Shown here: one piece after another, positions 13,735 through 25,935 of the stretch
Position numbering within the stretch: position 1 is the first letter of the stretch
Layout: each line of letters starts with the position of its first letter
Assembly (NCBI GenBank): GCA_950295325.1
Contig: OX485809.1
Coordinates: 33,308,144-33,372,143, forward strand
Direction: 5' to 3'
DNA from: Polytrichum commune
Taxonomy: Eukaryota; Streptophyta; Polytrichopsida; Polytrichales; Polytrichaceae
Length of the DNA: 64,000 nucleotides
The notes under the pieces: generated by a model
Told to the model about the DNA's origin: nothing
What the model saw: only the letters and a program-made list of their open reading frames with translations
Database searches by the model: none
Program-made: the position numbers and the translations under genes

Positions 13735-14240
13735 ATTTTGCAAGCTTTCGAAATCTAGGTCGAACTCAACCCGACCTTTGAGATTGGAAGAACGTCAAAG
13801 ACGGATCAAGGAGATCGGAAGAAGGTCAAAGAGCATCGGAAGATCTCCACTCCACCTGATTCTCTTGCCGCAAGCTGACTTTTGAAATTTAGGTCAAACT
13901 CAATCCGACCTTGGATATTGGAAGAACGTCAAACTCGGCTCAAGGAAATAAGACGGAAGGTCGAAGAAGATCAGAATATATCAACTAAACCTGACTCTTG
14001 GTGCCGCAAGGTGTTGAGCTTCTCATAAGGTCCCAAATCTGCAAGCTCTCGAAATCCAGGTCGAAGTTGATCTGCAAGTTCTCAAACCCAGGCCACAGTT
14101 GATCTACAAGCTCTCAATGTGTAGATCGAACGCTACCCAACCTTGGAACCGGAAGAAGAGAATAAGGCTAGATGGTCAAGTTGATCTGCAAGCTCTCGAA
14201 ATCTAGATCCTTAGAGATCGGAAGAAGAGGAGAAAAAGGC
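13735..14240. repeat. Degenerate tandem repeat, unit about 130 bp
   Basis: The phrase GCAAGCTCTCGAAATC (with variants), then AGGTCGAACTCAACCCGACC, then GGAAGAACGTCAAA recurs several times with substitutions and small indels. It starts near 13740, 13870, 14040 and 14185. Composition is purine-rich and no reading frame survives through the copies. Confidence 0.65.
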
Positions 14241-15056
14241 CGGAAGAAGATCAGAATTTGGTCGTAATCTATATTGTGACATGAACTCTGAGGCAACACA
14301 ACAACCAAAGTTCATCATCAAGAAGAGTCTTGTATGCACAACAAGGTCATTAATTGCGAAGTTGAGAAGCTGAAAAGTGAGCGGAAGCTCGACATCTTTG
14401 TTGATCCAGAAGTGCTCCAGCTGAAATACTAGTGTTCTCAAGCCCAACCGGTTACATGCTGACATCTCTCAGTTTTTCTTTATTGTCTTGAGGAACAGAA
14501 TAGTAGCTGCCCTATAAGGACTTGGAGAAAAGCTGCATAAGAGACTCTGCACAGAGTTACATCGTTGGAGCTCAATCTGCACAAATAAGCCACAAAGAGC
14601 AAGGAGAAGAGCATCATAAGAAACAAGCATCTCCAACCGCAACAAACTTGGGAGAAAATGCAAGACTCACCCAGAGGAAACAAATATTTGGAGGAGCAAA
14701 AGGCATCTACAGAGAAAATAAGAAATTCTGAGGCAACACAACAGTCAGGATCCATCACCAAGTGGAGAAGCAAAAGGAGTGAAGATATCAGAGGCATATG
14801 TCCAAAATAAAATAAAATAAAGTAAGCTGCCCTCCCCTCTCAAAGCTCTTCACATTAATCTTCAACAAGGCAACGAAACTCTTGCTAAAAACAAAGAATC
14901 CTCTTGGGAAACGCCATACTAAACATTCGTTCATTTCACTTTGAGATACATAGTGTAGATATCAATTAGGATAGACAGTATTTTTTTTATTGTATTTTCG
15001 AATTTCTCAAATTCTTAGGGCCACTTCTCCAATTTTCCAGCCCTTCTCAAATCTTA
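14241..15056. repeat. Dispersed-repeat remnants
   Basis: Two pieces recur elsewhere in the window. About 14430-14510 (containing AACCGGTTACATG) matches sequence at about 39510-39680 and, inverted, 49330-49510. About 14725-14830 (containing GAGGCAACACAACAGTC and CACCAAGTGGAGAAGCA) matches 23778-23880. The second piece lies about 50-250 bp upstream of a PIF-type element at both sites. No gene seen. Confidence 0.55.
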
Positions 15057-15636
15057 GGGCCACTTCACACACAGGACTGAAGGCCCGTGACCATTGCAAT
15101 CTAAGAGCTCTCATTGGTCGAAAGGGCGGAGACTGTCCAAGTTCACTTCACACACACAAAGGTGAAGGCCTATAGGTCCAAAGCAGACTTCATGGATGAA
15201 AAGTCTACATAGAGTCCTACATGGCGGACTTTGGATAAGGTTTCATGGTCTACCATAATTTTCGTCAGGCTCACGTCCAAGAGGTGGGCTTGACACAAAT
15301 TGAGGGAGACCATGACTTTTTTTACTTTTTTTCCAGCAAGACAGATTGCAAGGCAAATTCCATAACAGATTCCAAGACAAATAAACACCATCAAGTAATT
15401 CTCTTAAATTGATAAAATTTGAGACATATTATATTAAACCAAATCTTCTCCTCTTTTTCCGCCAACAAACTATGCAATGGTCCCGCAACGTGGTCTATTC
15501 TCACTTCACACTATGCTTGAGAGCCCGTGACTACATAAAATGGCTTTCCCAACACCCATGGTACAGCCTTCGGATGAGAGTCAAGGGTCCTCACCATTAC
15601 AAGGTCACAACTCTTGGCTCATGTGTGAAGTGGTCC
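15057..15636. mobile_element. PIF-type MITE, copy 1 (GGGCCACTTCACACA ends)
   Basis: The left end reads GGGCCACTTCACACAC; the right end is the complement of GGACCACTTCACACATG. Left flank is TTA and right flank ATA, so the 3-bp target duplication is imperfect. The interior has GGCCCGTGACCATT near each end, also arranged as an inverted repeat. A second copy lies at 49655-50163. No transposase. Confidence 0.7.
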
Positions 15637-15791
15637 ATAGCAATCCCCTTAATACAACATCAAAGCACCCTGTCAATTCCTCAGTGTAAGAATTTGTTAA
15701 ACAATCCAATCTTGGAATAATCTCAACTAAAGCCAATTGATAAACATCAACTATGTTCTGCCCTTTAACCCTCCACAATCATCTCCCACCA

Positions 15792-16453
15792 CAGTCTAAC
15801 CTCGTTTATACGACACCCTCGATATTACCGCACATTTTTGCGAGACCAAACTTGTTAGTTCAAAATTCCCTCTTTTATACAACTATTCCTTTCATCTTCG
15901 TTATGTACATCTAAATACATCCATTTTCACTTGGGAGCTTCACTTATCATTGGGAACTAGTGTAGAATGGACATGGTTAGGGTTAGAGCCTAGTTTGTTG
16001 CCTCATGCCTAGTTTGTTGCCTTGTACACATGTGATATAATATCACCGGTATCTTGATGCTAAACGTCACGCATCATTGTTGTCTAGTTGCTTATTAGAT
16101 AACTCTTTGTATTTTGGTGCTAATGAAATTATTAGTTTCCAAAAGTTAGTAGGAAATTTAGATAAGATGGCAATTGCTAACTTGGGTACGCAACACCAGA
16201 GCTCTTTGGACTCCTATTTCAAGAGTTCTTGAATTTTTTTGAATTTGTTTGGAGTTATAAGTTATTATTTCATACCATCTATATTGCTTAAACTCATTGT
16301 ACATATTTCTAAGCTCATGTTATTTATGTTTTTGTATTTCCTCAATAATATGACAACTTTACGCCATTTCTCATATTAATGAGAAGACAACACCTCAATA
16401 ATACAACTTTTTTTCGTGTTCCCCAAACATGTCATACTAAAGAAGGAGAACAA
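15792..16453. mobile_element. Pogo-like MITE, copy 1
   Basis: The left end CAGTCTAACCTCGTTTATAC pairs with a right end whose complement reads TTGTTCTCCTTCTTTAGTAT. The sequence is homologous along most of its length to 45890-46652. The right flank is TA; the left flank is CA, probably a mutated TA. CAGT-type ends and repeated TACGACACC-like words suit pogo/Tc1-mariner non-autonomous elements. No open frame for a transposase. Confidence 0.7.
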
Positions 16454-16455
16454 TA

Positions 16456-18274
16456 CTTGCAAGTTTCATACCCCTCAAGAGGTGGGTGTAGAGAGAAAAA
16501 AATTGTATGTGGTTTAGGTTTTTGGTTACAAACAAAATCCAAGGAAACACTTAAAAGACTTAAAAGGTGATTTGTGGATCATCTAGGTGTTTCGGATAAG
16601 TCTATTTAGGAAAAATATGAGGTTATTGCACTTCACTCCAAGTTTAAACTGACAGCTAGATTGTGGTTTACATGATAAAGATTTTAAAATCTCTCAACGT
16701 CAGTACATGTAAGTGTGATAGTTGCTCATCTCACTCTAATTACCCAAGTGAAAGTTTGGCAGTGAGTTCATTTTAAGTGGATCAAGTGCGGTGCACAAGC
16801 ATAGGCACAATCATGATTAATTGTCTTGCATGTAGTATCCTATTTGAGATTGCTTACCAAAGCCAAGGACACTTTGGGATTTGTCAATAGTCTCAAGTTG
16901 ACTAGATCATTTTTAATGTACCTTGGAATTGTTGTGCAGTCATCCTTCCAAGATTCATTGTCTTCATTAATTAATATTCAATTTAATTCCACTGTCATAT
17001 TATAGTTTTGGTTCATTGAACATCCCCTTGTTTAAATAAGCTTTTCTCGTATTACATTTGAAAGCTAGTAAATCAAGGCTTTGACAAATACTTACTTAGT
17101 CCATCGCCTTCCTCTTCCTTGAGTTACTTCATAACTTCCTTAGTCAATCGCCTTTCCTCTTCATGTCTATTCTCAAAGGTCATTACCCTTTCATCTTCTT
17201 CCCAAGTGAATCACTCACTTGAACTAATATATTCTCTCAATACTACAACGACAATTGCCTCTCATGGTTCAATTCAATTTTCCAAAGGCCATAGTCTTCT
17301 AGTACTTTCTTCCTCTACTTATGCAACTTTGCCTTTTTTTCCAAACTATCCTTGTGTACATAATTAGTTTTACCTCATTTCAAGGTAAAGCTTTTCTATT
17401 CAATGATGTTGTGACCATAGTCTTGATTTGACACAACATATTGTTTCATTGATTTACACAATATCGATAAAAGTTTATATGCACTACATACTCATAATAT
17501 CTACCCACTTATTTATCTTTATAGTTGCTTGCTTACGGCTAATTAGATTGAATATCTTAGTTACTCTTGCTATAGTCCCTCACAAATTATCATGACTTCC
17601 TTGATACGATTTGCAATTTTTCCAAGTACTGGTCATTTCATCACGCTATTGACTATCCCATTATTACCTGGTACATTTGAGTAATTCACATGCTTATTCA
17701 CTCAAGACAATAATCTTCCTAAGATTAACATCAATGTGTACTTGTCCCTAGTACAATCATACAGTCAAACTTATCACTCAATTCAATGAAGTAGCCACTT
17801 ATCCTTATAACCTCTCCTAGACTATAGTCAAGATTACAAACAACTCACTGACTTCACAACATTAGACAATTGATTGTCACTAAAGTATAATTTGCAATTT
17901 TAGAACAAGATTTCATAAAAGATTTACTAATGAATCACTCATTAGATGTACGCCACAACAATTCTAGTTCTCACAACTAGAATGAATATAGTAAAAATGT
18001 AAGGATCAATCCCCAATCTTTCAATGGGATTAAAAAAAAAATCAATTGCCCTCCCAACAATGACAATTTATACAAGTTCAAAGATCAAAGTCATAGAGAG
18101 TTTTTATATATCACCATAATAATCCCCTTCCTCTCCTTCTTTTCTCTAAAGTCCCCCCCCCTTACATACTTCTTCCAAGAGACCATGTGCTAAATCCGAG
18201 GGTTACACCTTCCCAAATCAAACAATAGTCTACTCATATCTTCACTTTCCCTATCTCCTAAACGATTGCCCTAA
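16456..18274. other. AT-rich intergenic DNA
   Basis: No gene seen. From about 17050 to 18250 the plus strand is rich in C and T (CTTCCTC-type words), with a C9 run at about 18153. Short open frames here look like composition artefacts. Confidence 0.35.
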
Positions 18275-18574
18275 TTTCACTACAACAAAACACGTCTTTT
18301 ATTCCAACACCTACTTCACTACATGTCTTTTACTACTATAAACAGTGATTGGAGGAATTATAGAAATCCACATGGGCTCATTTGATGTCCGAATTAACTT
18401 TGCGGAGTTATAGTAGTGAAGTGGAACAACAATTCAATTGGGAACGCTCTTGTAAACGTGTTTGGGAACGTCCAGTAGAACGTGCATGACTGTGGGTAGT
18501 GAAGTGGTCCACATGGAGAGAATGTTAAGTCCAATTGTCAGGGTTTTAGACAAAATACTCACAAAAAATGATCC

Positions 18575-18800
18575 GTTAGTGTGTATGAGTGTGAGTGTGT
18601 GTGAGTGTGAGGGAGTATGTGAAAGTATGAATGATAATGTGTTTGAGAGTGTGAATGACAATGTATGTGTGTGAGTATGAGAGTGTGAGAGTGTGAATGA
18701 GAATATGTGACAATGTGTGTGTTAGTGTAAGAATGTGAGTAAGAATGTGTATGTGGGTAGGAGTGAAAATGTAGTTGTGAGTGTGAGAATGGAAGTGTTG
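18575..18800. repeat. GTGAGTGT-type minisatellite inside the CACTA element
   Basis: Irregular tandem variants of GTGAGTGTGA and GAGAATGTG cover about 220 bp. The complement reads as a Ser/His/Thr-rich frame, which is a product of the repeat and not a gene. Confidence 0.75.
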
Positions 18801-20879
18801 ATGGACGCCGTGGGTCGTTCCTTTGTAATTAGCTAAGAAGACTTACGATGAGACATCATGTAAATTTATATTCGCTTGAGAACTACCGTGTCTCATTAAT
18901 ATGCTCGGTCTCGAATTAGTAATCTCTTTCTTCTCCTTGTGATATGAATATAATTATTGGAGTGAACACATTCTCATTATCATATATTCTCACTCTCAAT
19001 ATAAGGCATCATTGATAATAAAAACAATTAGATTAGAGAAGGTTTCAAGAGGTATAACAATATCGTTGATAACAATATAATTTTCAATAGGTTATATAAG
19101 TCTTCAAGGAGTTAAGTTCGTAGTTCATAAACGTCAATCACATACTTTATAATATTACTCCATAACTTATAATAATAAGAAAGATATTGTGTTCTTGAAT
19201 CTTCCTTTTTAAGCTCAAGTGTTACTACTTATAGTATTGTAACTTTGATATGTGTAACATATAGTGGTTATAACCTTATATCCAAAACACCATTGATTGT
19301 TTTGCAATGTCACGTTTTTACTTCAAAGTGTTTCTTGATGACGAGAGCAATTATAACTCTCTTGAGTTTTGTTCAAGAGAGAGAACTATTCTCTTTGATA
19401 GTTAATCTTTCACTTGTAATGACATCCAACAACTCACAAGAATCTTAAAGGTAAGAAGTTTCAATAACAATTGTTGTGAGTAGTTAATCAATCAATCTTT
19501 GTTAGTATCAATAAAATCTTTGTTACTATCCTTACAATTTACTTAAAGAATTGAATATGAATAAGTTCAACTATCATCCATAAGTCACATAATATATATA
19601 GGTAGTTTATATTGAGAAGTTTCTCTCAATTAATTGTATCTCTTTTTTAGTAATATTTAAGAAGTCTTACTCTCAATTTAATTGAAATATGCATGCAAGT
19701 CTTATCAACTCAATCTTAATCACTCTATCACTTTATATTTGGATAATTCCATTTTGAGGAGTTCAATGATAACTTCCACTTTTAAGAGACAATCTTGTTT
19801 CCTTCATTCACGTTGTATGAATTGACGTTTGCTTCATCATAACAACATCTCTCAAAGTTCCATTGATTCTCCGAATATCCTTGAGCGCTTTGTTCTCACC
19901 CTCACACACTAAGCTTTTGAGTTCTTGCTCAAAAGAGTCTACTCTTCTCTCGGTTGCTTAATCACTTAAGTTCCAAGTACCGCTTAACAACTTGTAAGTC
20001 CAATTAAGAGAGAAAGATAGATCACACATATTTGTGGAAAAGATAGTATATTGCAAAAGTACTCCGAGAGGAGAGATACAAAAGGAACTCAAGTATTTTT
20101 GACACTCAAATTTAAGATAGCTTCGTCGTATTGAAAATGAGGTGTAGTCTCCTAAAAGTGTTCCCTTTATATAGTTTTTCCTTCCTAACCCAAAATCTAT
20201 ATTTAAAATGGTTGTTAACTCCATTTTCCTAGATAACTACCTATCTCCGACATAGGTAGATGATATCTATTATAAACGGTTATAACCGTTTTACCACTCT
20301 AATGTTCGTCTTTCTAAGATTCCACTATATCTTTGTCGTGGCTACATTCCAAATTATTTTTGAGAATCCATCAAATCTTCATATTGATTGATTTAAATTC
20401 AAATGATCATACTAGTAGAATGTACCATATTCCTATATACTCCTTAATACTTATATACTCCTCGTAATTGCTTAAATATTCTTCTTTCATAATTGTCCTT
20501 GAATAAAATCTCGTATACTCATACTAATGGAATGTAATCCTAGTCCTATATACTTTCTAATATCCCTATATACTCCTATATATTCCTCATATAAGACCTT
20601 TCATACTTACATAGTGATCTTTTATCTCTAAGTTCTAAGTTTCTTTCACTAGGCCGTTGGGGACCCATTGCCGTGGGTAAGGGGCCCTATAACCACGCGA
20701 CTTCCTTGTATATCCGTGGAAAGGGGGCCTAAAACCGTGGCCGAGGGCTCTCCGAGTTTCTCTTGTCTTCGGTGCTTATTCTTCGTTTCGGTGGTGATTC
20801 ATTTTTCCTCTTGGTGATGTATATTGTCGTTGGCTTCTCCATTATGCATTTTTTCTCTCTTATAATGTTGTTACTCAAC

Positions 20880-21515
20880 AAGTGTAAGTGTGGATATGAG
20901 AGACAAGCTAAAAGTGAGGAACTTAGAGTGTGGAACCCAATATTTGCAATATTAGGGTTTACCATAAATGTGTGAGGAAATAAATGAGAATGTGTGTATG
21001 AATATGAGAGTGCTAGTATGGATATAAGAGATAAATCAAAAGCGAGGAACTTGGAGTATGCAACCATGTGTCTTCACCAAATCCAATGACAAAGGTATGT
21101 TTATATATTTGTATGAATGGAAATGTATGTGTGTGTGTGATATATGTGTGAGTGTAATAATAAGAGTGTTAGTGTGGACATAAGAAATAATCCAAAAGTT
21201 AGGGTTTGAAATGTATAATCTCATGTCTTCACCAAATGCATTGACAAAAGTATATGTATATTTATATAACTGAAAATGTGTGTGTGTGTGTGTTAGGGTT
21301 TGGAATGTGTATGTGTATATTTATATGAATGAAAATGTGTGTGTGTGTGTGTGAATATATATGTGAGTGTAATGATAAGATTGTTAGTGTGGATATGAGA
21401 AATAATCCAAATGTTAGGGTTTGGAATGTATAATCTAATGTCTTCACCAAATGCATTGACAAATGTATGTGTATATTTGTATGAATGAAAATGTGTGTGT
21501 GTGTGTGTGAAAGAG
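20880..21515. repeat. Tandem repeat of about 155-215 bp units with GT tracts
   Basis: The block GTCTTCACCAAATGCATTGACAAA, then TATGTGTATATTT, then GAATGAAAATGTGTGTG recurs at about 21070, 21227 and 21440, with a partial copy near 21302 and a diverged one near 20880. Each copy ends in a (GT)n tract. Confidence 0.75.
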
Positions 21516-21654
21516 GGGACCTAAACCAAAGCATATACGTCTGAGTGAAGACGAGAAATTAACTTTGGAGGCCGGTGCAATGCTGCAGAAAGGTTACGTT
21601 CTCACGAAGGGGCGTTGCATTATTCTGAGTGCTTATGCTAAGTTATATTGTTAT

Positions 21655-23020
21655 GTAAACATAACTCCACATGGTGAAGTATCACTGTAGCCAGTATGCA
21701 ATAATGGCCATTGTCGTATTTTTTACTACCCGTAGTCACTGACGCTTACTACGTATAGTTATTGGCCTACAAAATAGTTGTCCTATATTATTAGAAGCAG
21801 TAATATGATAGCCATAAAGCCGTGGACTGTTTAGACATTAGAGATGTACATTTATGTAGGAAGTGGTGCATACCAAGAACCAGCTGTAGGAAATTCTAAA
21901 ACTATGAAATTCTAAAACTTTCGGCTATGTTCGGTAGAACTAACATTAATGTCCTTCTCTACATCAGTTTACAATGCATTAATTAATGTAAGGCTAAAAT
22001 GATTGAATAAACATTGCAGAGAAATTGAGGTCTAGCCCATCAAAAAAAAGTTCGAAGAAAATGGAGAAAGAAGGAGACAAAGAATTGATGGATAAGCGTC
22101 GGGGTGATAAACCTCCCCTTGCCACGAAGGGGAGGTTACAATTGGCCAAACAAAGGGCCATTTCATTCTTTGGGCAAGTGACTGTATAAGGTTGTGTGCG
22201 GATACGTGAGTGTGGAGTTAGATATTGACCCCTTTGGAGTTTAGTGCTTACCATTGTTAGTAGCGATTTGTGAAACATTCATGACATACTATTGTATAAA
22301 TATGATTTGGTCTTTTAACATCATTACCATGTTTGTATGACTGCATTTCGTAGGTGACTATATTTTGTATGATAAGTGGAAATATATGGTGCATGCCACA
22401 AACATATGACCTTGTTGAGTCATCATCATGTTATTAGTTGCAGTAAACGCAATCATTTGCATTATAAACATGACACTTAGCAAAGTGAACATGAACTTAA
22501 CTACTCGTAATAAACCCTAAAGATATATGAAGACCATATGACCTCACAACGTAGGGAAAACACCAAAGTTTGTTGTCAACATTACTTTATATAGTAAAAT
22601 AGATATTACTTCGTCAAGTAAAAAATATATATCATTTCCATATTTATTCACTCCTACCAGTCACAGACGCTTACTACGCAAAGTTATTGTCTAGTATGAC
22701 CAGTGACAATATAATGTGTATGCCAGGAACATATCACTATGTCAAGTGAACCCCATGTTACTCGATACAGTAAACGCAATCATTTGCATTAAAAAAATAT
22801 GACTTGGCAAAGTTATATACACTTCACTACTAGTAATACATAACAAAGACATACGACAACCACATGACCTCACAACGTAGGCCAGAAATCACTGGTTGAT
22901 GTAAACATTACTCCACTCAGTGAAGTAGATATCACGACATGTAGTAAAACAAATATGCATTTGTTGTATTTATTTATTATTAGCAGTCAGAGACGCTTAC
23001 TACGCAACATTATTGACTTC
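21655..23020. repeat. Internal repeat family of the CACTA element (three copies)
   Basis: Each copy has a GTAAACATTACTCCAC-like block, a region with paired GTGAAGTA words, and the signature AGACGCTTACTACGCAA (or a variant). Signatures lie at about 21740, 22667 and 22990. Two copies are about 326 bp apart and the third about 920 bp away. An ACCACATGACCTCACAACGT block is shared between about 22530 and 22860. Confidence 0.7.
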
Positions 23021-23502
23021 CCGCTTTGTTGTCCGCGATTACGGGAAACAGTAATGTGTGAAAATTAATTCAACTAATCATCGCCACGATGAAACTTATT
23101 TATTTCAACCACGTTGTTAATGTTGACTAGTAATTTGGAATGTATGTATATGCATTTTACATGTTATGACTTTGTGTAGTGAAGTGCAAACACCATACAT
23201 GACTGGTGCCAGTGCCATGAGTCCACTAGGCCTAGTAATATGAACGTGTGTCTTATCTTACTTATATTGACGAGGTGTAGTGAAGCAGGACACGACTTTA
23301 AGAAGTAAAGCACTCGAGCACCCCAAACTTCACTGCCATTGGGAATGTGTCCATTGGGAACGTCCTGTCCGACATGACTATGACCACACTTTACTTCTTG
23401 TCCGAAGCGAGTGGTCGTTTTCCACGTCAGTAAAGTCTGGGTTTTTTCACTTGTAGAAGTTGAAAAACCCAGTTGTAAAAGACGTGTTCTGTTGTAGTGT
23501 TT

Positions 23503-23926
23503 GCACATGTCGATAGAATATCTAGCTTTGATTCATTCATTTTCACATTGTTTTTTTTTTCTTTTTTTCTTGTTTACACAATAATCACTAAAAACTGCCT
23601 CCACAGTATCCCACGAAGAAAAGAAAAAACTCCACACTCATATAGATATCTTGTCTAATCGACACAGAAACACCCATCAATCAAGCAAACCTAATAAGTC
23701 CACGCCACAAACTTGAGATAACCACCCAAGGAAATCTCCCATGTTTGACTGTAGAATAAAGTGTGATAGAAAATCATGAGGCAACACAACAGTCGGGACC
23801 CATCACCAAGTGGAGAAGCACAAAGAGTGGAGATATATATCAGAGGCATATCCGCAAATTTTTTACAATAAACTCAACCACATCACAATTCAATCATCTC
23901 CTACAAGACAAGCTAGCTCTGTTAAC
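23503..23926. other. Intergenic DNA with a dispersed repeat
   Basis: No gene. Positions 23778-23880 match 14725-14830, including CAACACAACAGTC and CCATCACCAAGTGGAGAAGC. The rest is unremarkable AT-rich sequence with a T-rich run near 23550. Confidence 0.45.
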
Positions 23927-24542
23927 TTAGGGCCACTTTACACCTAGAGGCCAGGCCAATTCGTTGTGTAAGAGGCTTGAAATCCTCACTTGTGATTGGC
24001 TAAAAGGCTGAAATCGGCCCCAACCCCTTTACACCTAGAGGCCGGGTCGATTTGGTGGTATGATTTTTTTAATCAAAAAATGCATGGTATGACACTGCTC
24101 GAGCTCATTGAATTGGGTGCACCCAAAATGGAAGGCCAATTCTTAGCCTCGGGGCCAATGTCAAATTTCAATTAATTTTTAAAAAATAAAAATGGTTTTT
24201 TTTAGCGAACCATATCCATTGGATTATGTGGAAATATGAACGGTTTTATGCTGAATCAAGCTAACTTTGTTGGATTATACTAGATTTATTGAATCGGCCT
24301 GGCTTCTTGACCCTAAGAGCATCGCCAGCGTGGATGCCAACGGAGACGCCAACAGTGCCCAGCGCGGCCTAGGCTTCCAGGAGCTCCCCACCGTGACCCG
24401 TTGAACGGTCACTTCGAGGCAGGCCACGACAACGCTACCAACTTGACCGGCAGGCTGCCGTGAAGAACTCGTCCACACAGGGCACCTAGGATTTTGCACG
24501 TGGTGATTTTTTTATTTTTATCTTTGGCTTGTTGACATCGTC

Positions 24543-25926
24543 ATGGTGGGAGGAATGAGGAGGAAGCCAACTCCCAGGGTTGCCCAGGAGGGTGGTCCAG
24601 TGCGTCCAGGAGTGAAGGGGAAGGTCTACTTGCGCGAGGAGGAGGAGCAGTTGTGTCGCTCGGTGATGCATGTGTCGCAAGATCGAATTGTAGGTAACCA
24701 ACAGAGAGCTGGAGTCTTCTAGGAGCGCGTCTCCGAGCACTACGACGACAACAGGCCTGCTGGTTTGAGGCCTCAGAGATCCTTGGAAATGAAGTGGGGC
24801 AATGTGAAGCATGACGTGAGCAAGTGGATTGGGGTGTATAGCCAGGTGCTAAAACTAGCTAGAAGTGGTTCATCAGTTGCAGACAATTTGAAGTGAGCAC
24901 ACGACCTGTATTGGCATAAGGAGGCGAAAGGCTGCGATTTTGTATATGAGCATTGCTAGCTGCTTGTGAGGGACAATCCCATACGGGCTCTTGGCTGGGC
25001 GCAGGAGAAGCCTCCCACACCGACTCGGTCGCGGGGAGAAGGCAGTGAGTAGGAGTTGACGGAGCCAGCTGACGGGAGTATGTCCAGGCCGTCTTCGGCT
25101 ATAGGTTTGGGAAGTGGTCCAGACTCGGAGGTGGCAGACTGCACTCGAATTTTTAAGGGAAGGCCTGGAGGAACCAAGGCGGCGAAGGACGAGGTTTCCA
25201 GGTCGAAGATGAGGGAGGGAGGGCTATATGCGCAAGCCACAGCCACAAATAAGATGGCTAAGGCACAGATGTTGAAACCTGCTCCTCCTCATGACAACAG
25301 ATGACTCCGCATTGGTCAATGCAGAAGCCAGGGAGTACGTGCAGCTTCGGAGAGTCCAAGAACTCCGCAAATTGAAGTTGCGGATGGCCGCCGAAGAGGC
25401 TGCTGAAGCTGAGCTCCAGCTTGAAGGCAACAGGACCAGGAAGCGAGCGGTGGGGGTGCAAGGTTCGGGAGACTCCGGGGAGCCTCCACCCGAGGCAGAC
25501 CTGGGAGCGGAAGAGACCGAGGAGCGATCGCCGGAAGAGTCTGCAGCCGACTTGCTGCAGCAGAATGCCAGCTCCCGAACTGCTCCAGAGATTGTAGCAA
25601 TTCACTACTACCGAACTACAGAGAATTCCACAGAGGCAGGGGAGAGACTGTGGGGGGCTGCGGGGTTTGGGAGCTTTGGGCAGAATGATGGTGTTGTTCA
25701 CCATGATTTTTCAAGCCAAATAGAGAGAGCACAAAATCGTGAGGGCAGAGGAGGGAAGTGGGATGATGTAGTGCATGTTGACAATCACCAACCAACTACT
25801 TGGGCCACTCATTGGAATTCCCAATCGCAAGACATGTCACAATCAGTTGATATTTCAGATACAATTCACTTGGATACACACAATAGTGTTAATATAGGAT
25901 TGAGCCTCCATGGGCATAGATATTGA
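24543..25926 (+). pseudogene. PIF/Harbinger ORF1, Myb/SANT-trihelix-like DNA-binding protein, decayed
   Basis: From ATG at 24543 one frame gives a trihelix/Myb-like N-terminal domain (YLREEEEQLCRSVMHVSQD, EMKWGNVKHDVSKWIGVY). A conserved middle (RPGGTKAAKDEVSRSKM) follows. The reading then moves one frame near 25275 into an open C-terminal part (25291-25926) with EAREYVQLRRVQELRKLKLR. Known: in this superfamily ORF1 carries DNA-binding activity and acts with the nuclease for import and transposition. Four in-frame stops precede the frameshift (near 24719, 24896, 24957 and 25050). Each is one C-to-T or G-to-A change from a likely Trp, Arg or Gln codon. It would not make a full protein. Such ORF1 proteins are often listed in databases as glutathione S-transferase T3-like, a naming artefact. 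Confidence 0.85.
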
Positions 25927-25935
25927 AAACAAACT

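Larger units (their letters stand above)
18278..23499. mobile_element. CACTA (CMC/EnSpm) non-autonomous element, 5.2 kb
   Basis: The ends begin CACTACAACA and continue AACACGTCTTTTA; the two terminal repeats of about 24 bp differ at one position. A TTT target duplication lies at 18275-18277 and 23500-23502, the 3-bp length expected for CACTA elements. Subterminal words recur near both ends (TAGTGAAGTGG, TTGGGAACGTCC, CATGACTG), as in CACTA subterminal repeats. No TNPA/TNPD-like or other transposase frame was found in 5.2 kb. The interior is made of GT-rich minisatellites and two families of internal repeats, annotated separately. This is a large non-coding derivative that would depend on a transposase from elsewhere. 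Confidence 0.88.

Noticed and set aside
13735..14240. CRISPR-like array
   Set aside because: The repeat units are long, diverged and contiguous, with no spacers, in plant nuclear DNA.
14211..14797. Leu/Cys/Phe-rich minus-strand frames
   Set aside because: They read through a purine-rich repeat; composition explains the hydrophobic translation.
18434..18674. Overlapping frames of about 70-75 codons on both strands
   Set aside because: They are products of the GTGAGTGT minisatellite.
20729..21534. His/Ser/Thr-rich frames on the minus strand
   Set aside because: They translate the GT tandem repeats of the CACTA element.
25258..25704. 148-codon minus-strand frame opposite ORF1
   Set aside because: It is a shadow of the ORF1 coding strand and shows no family features.
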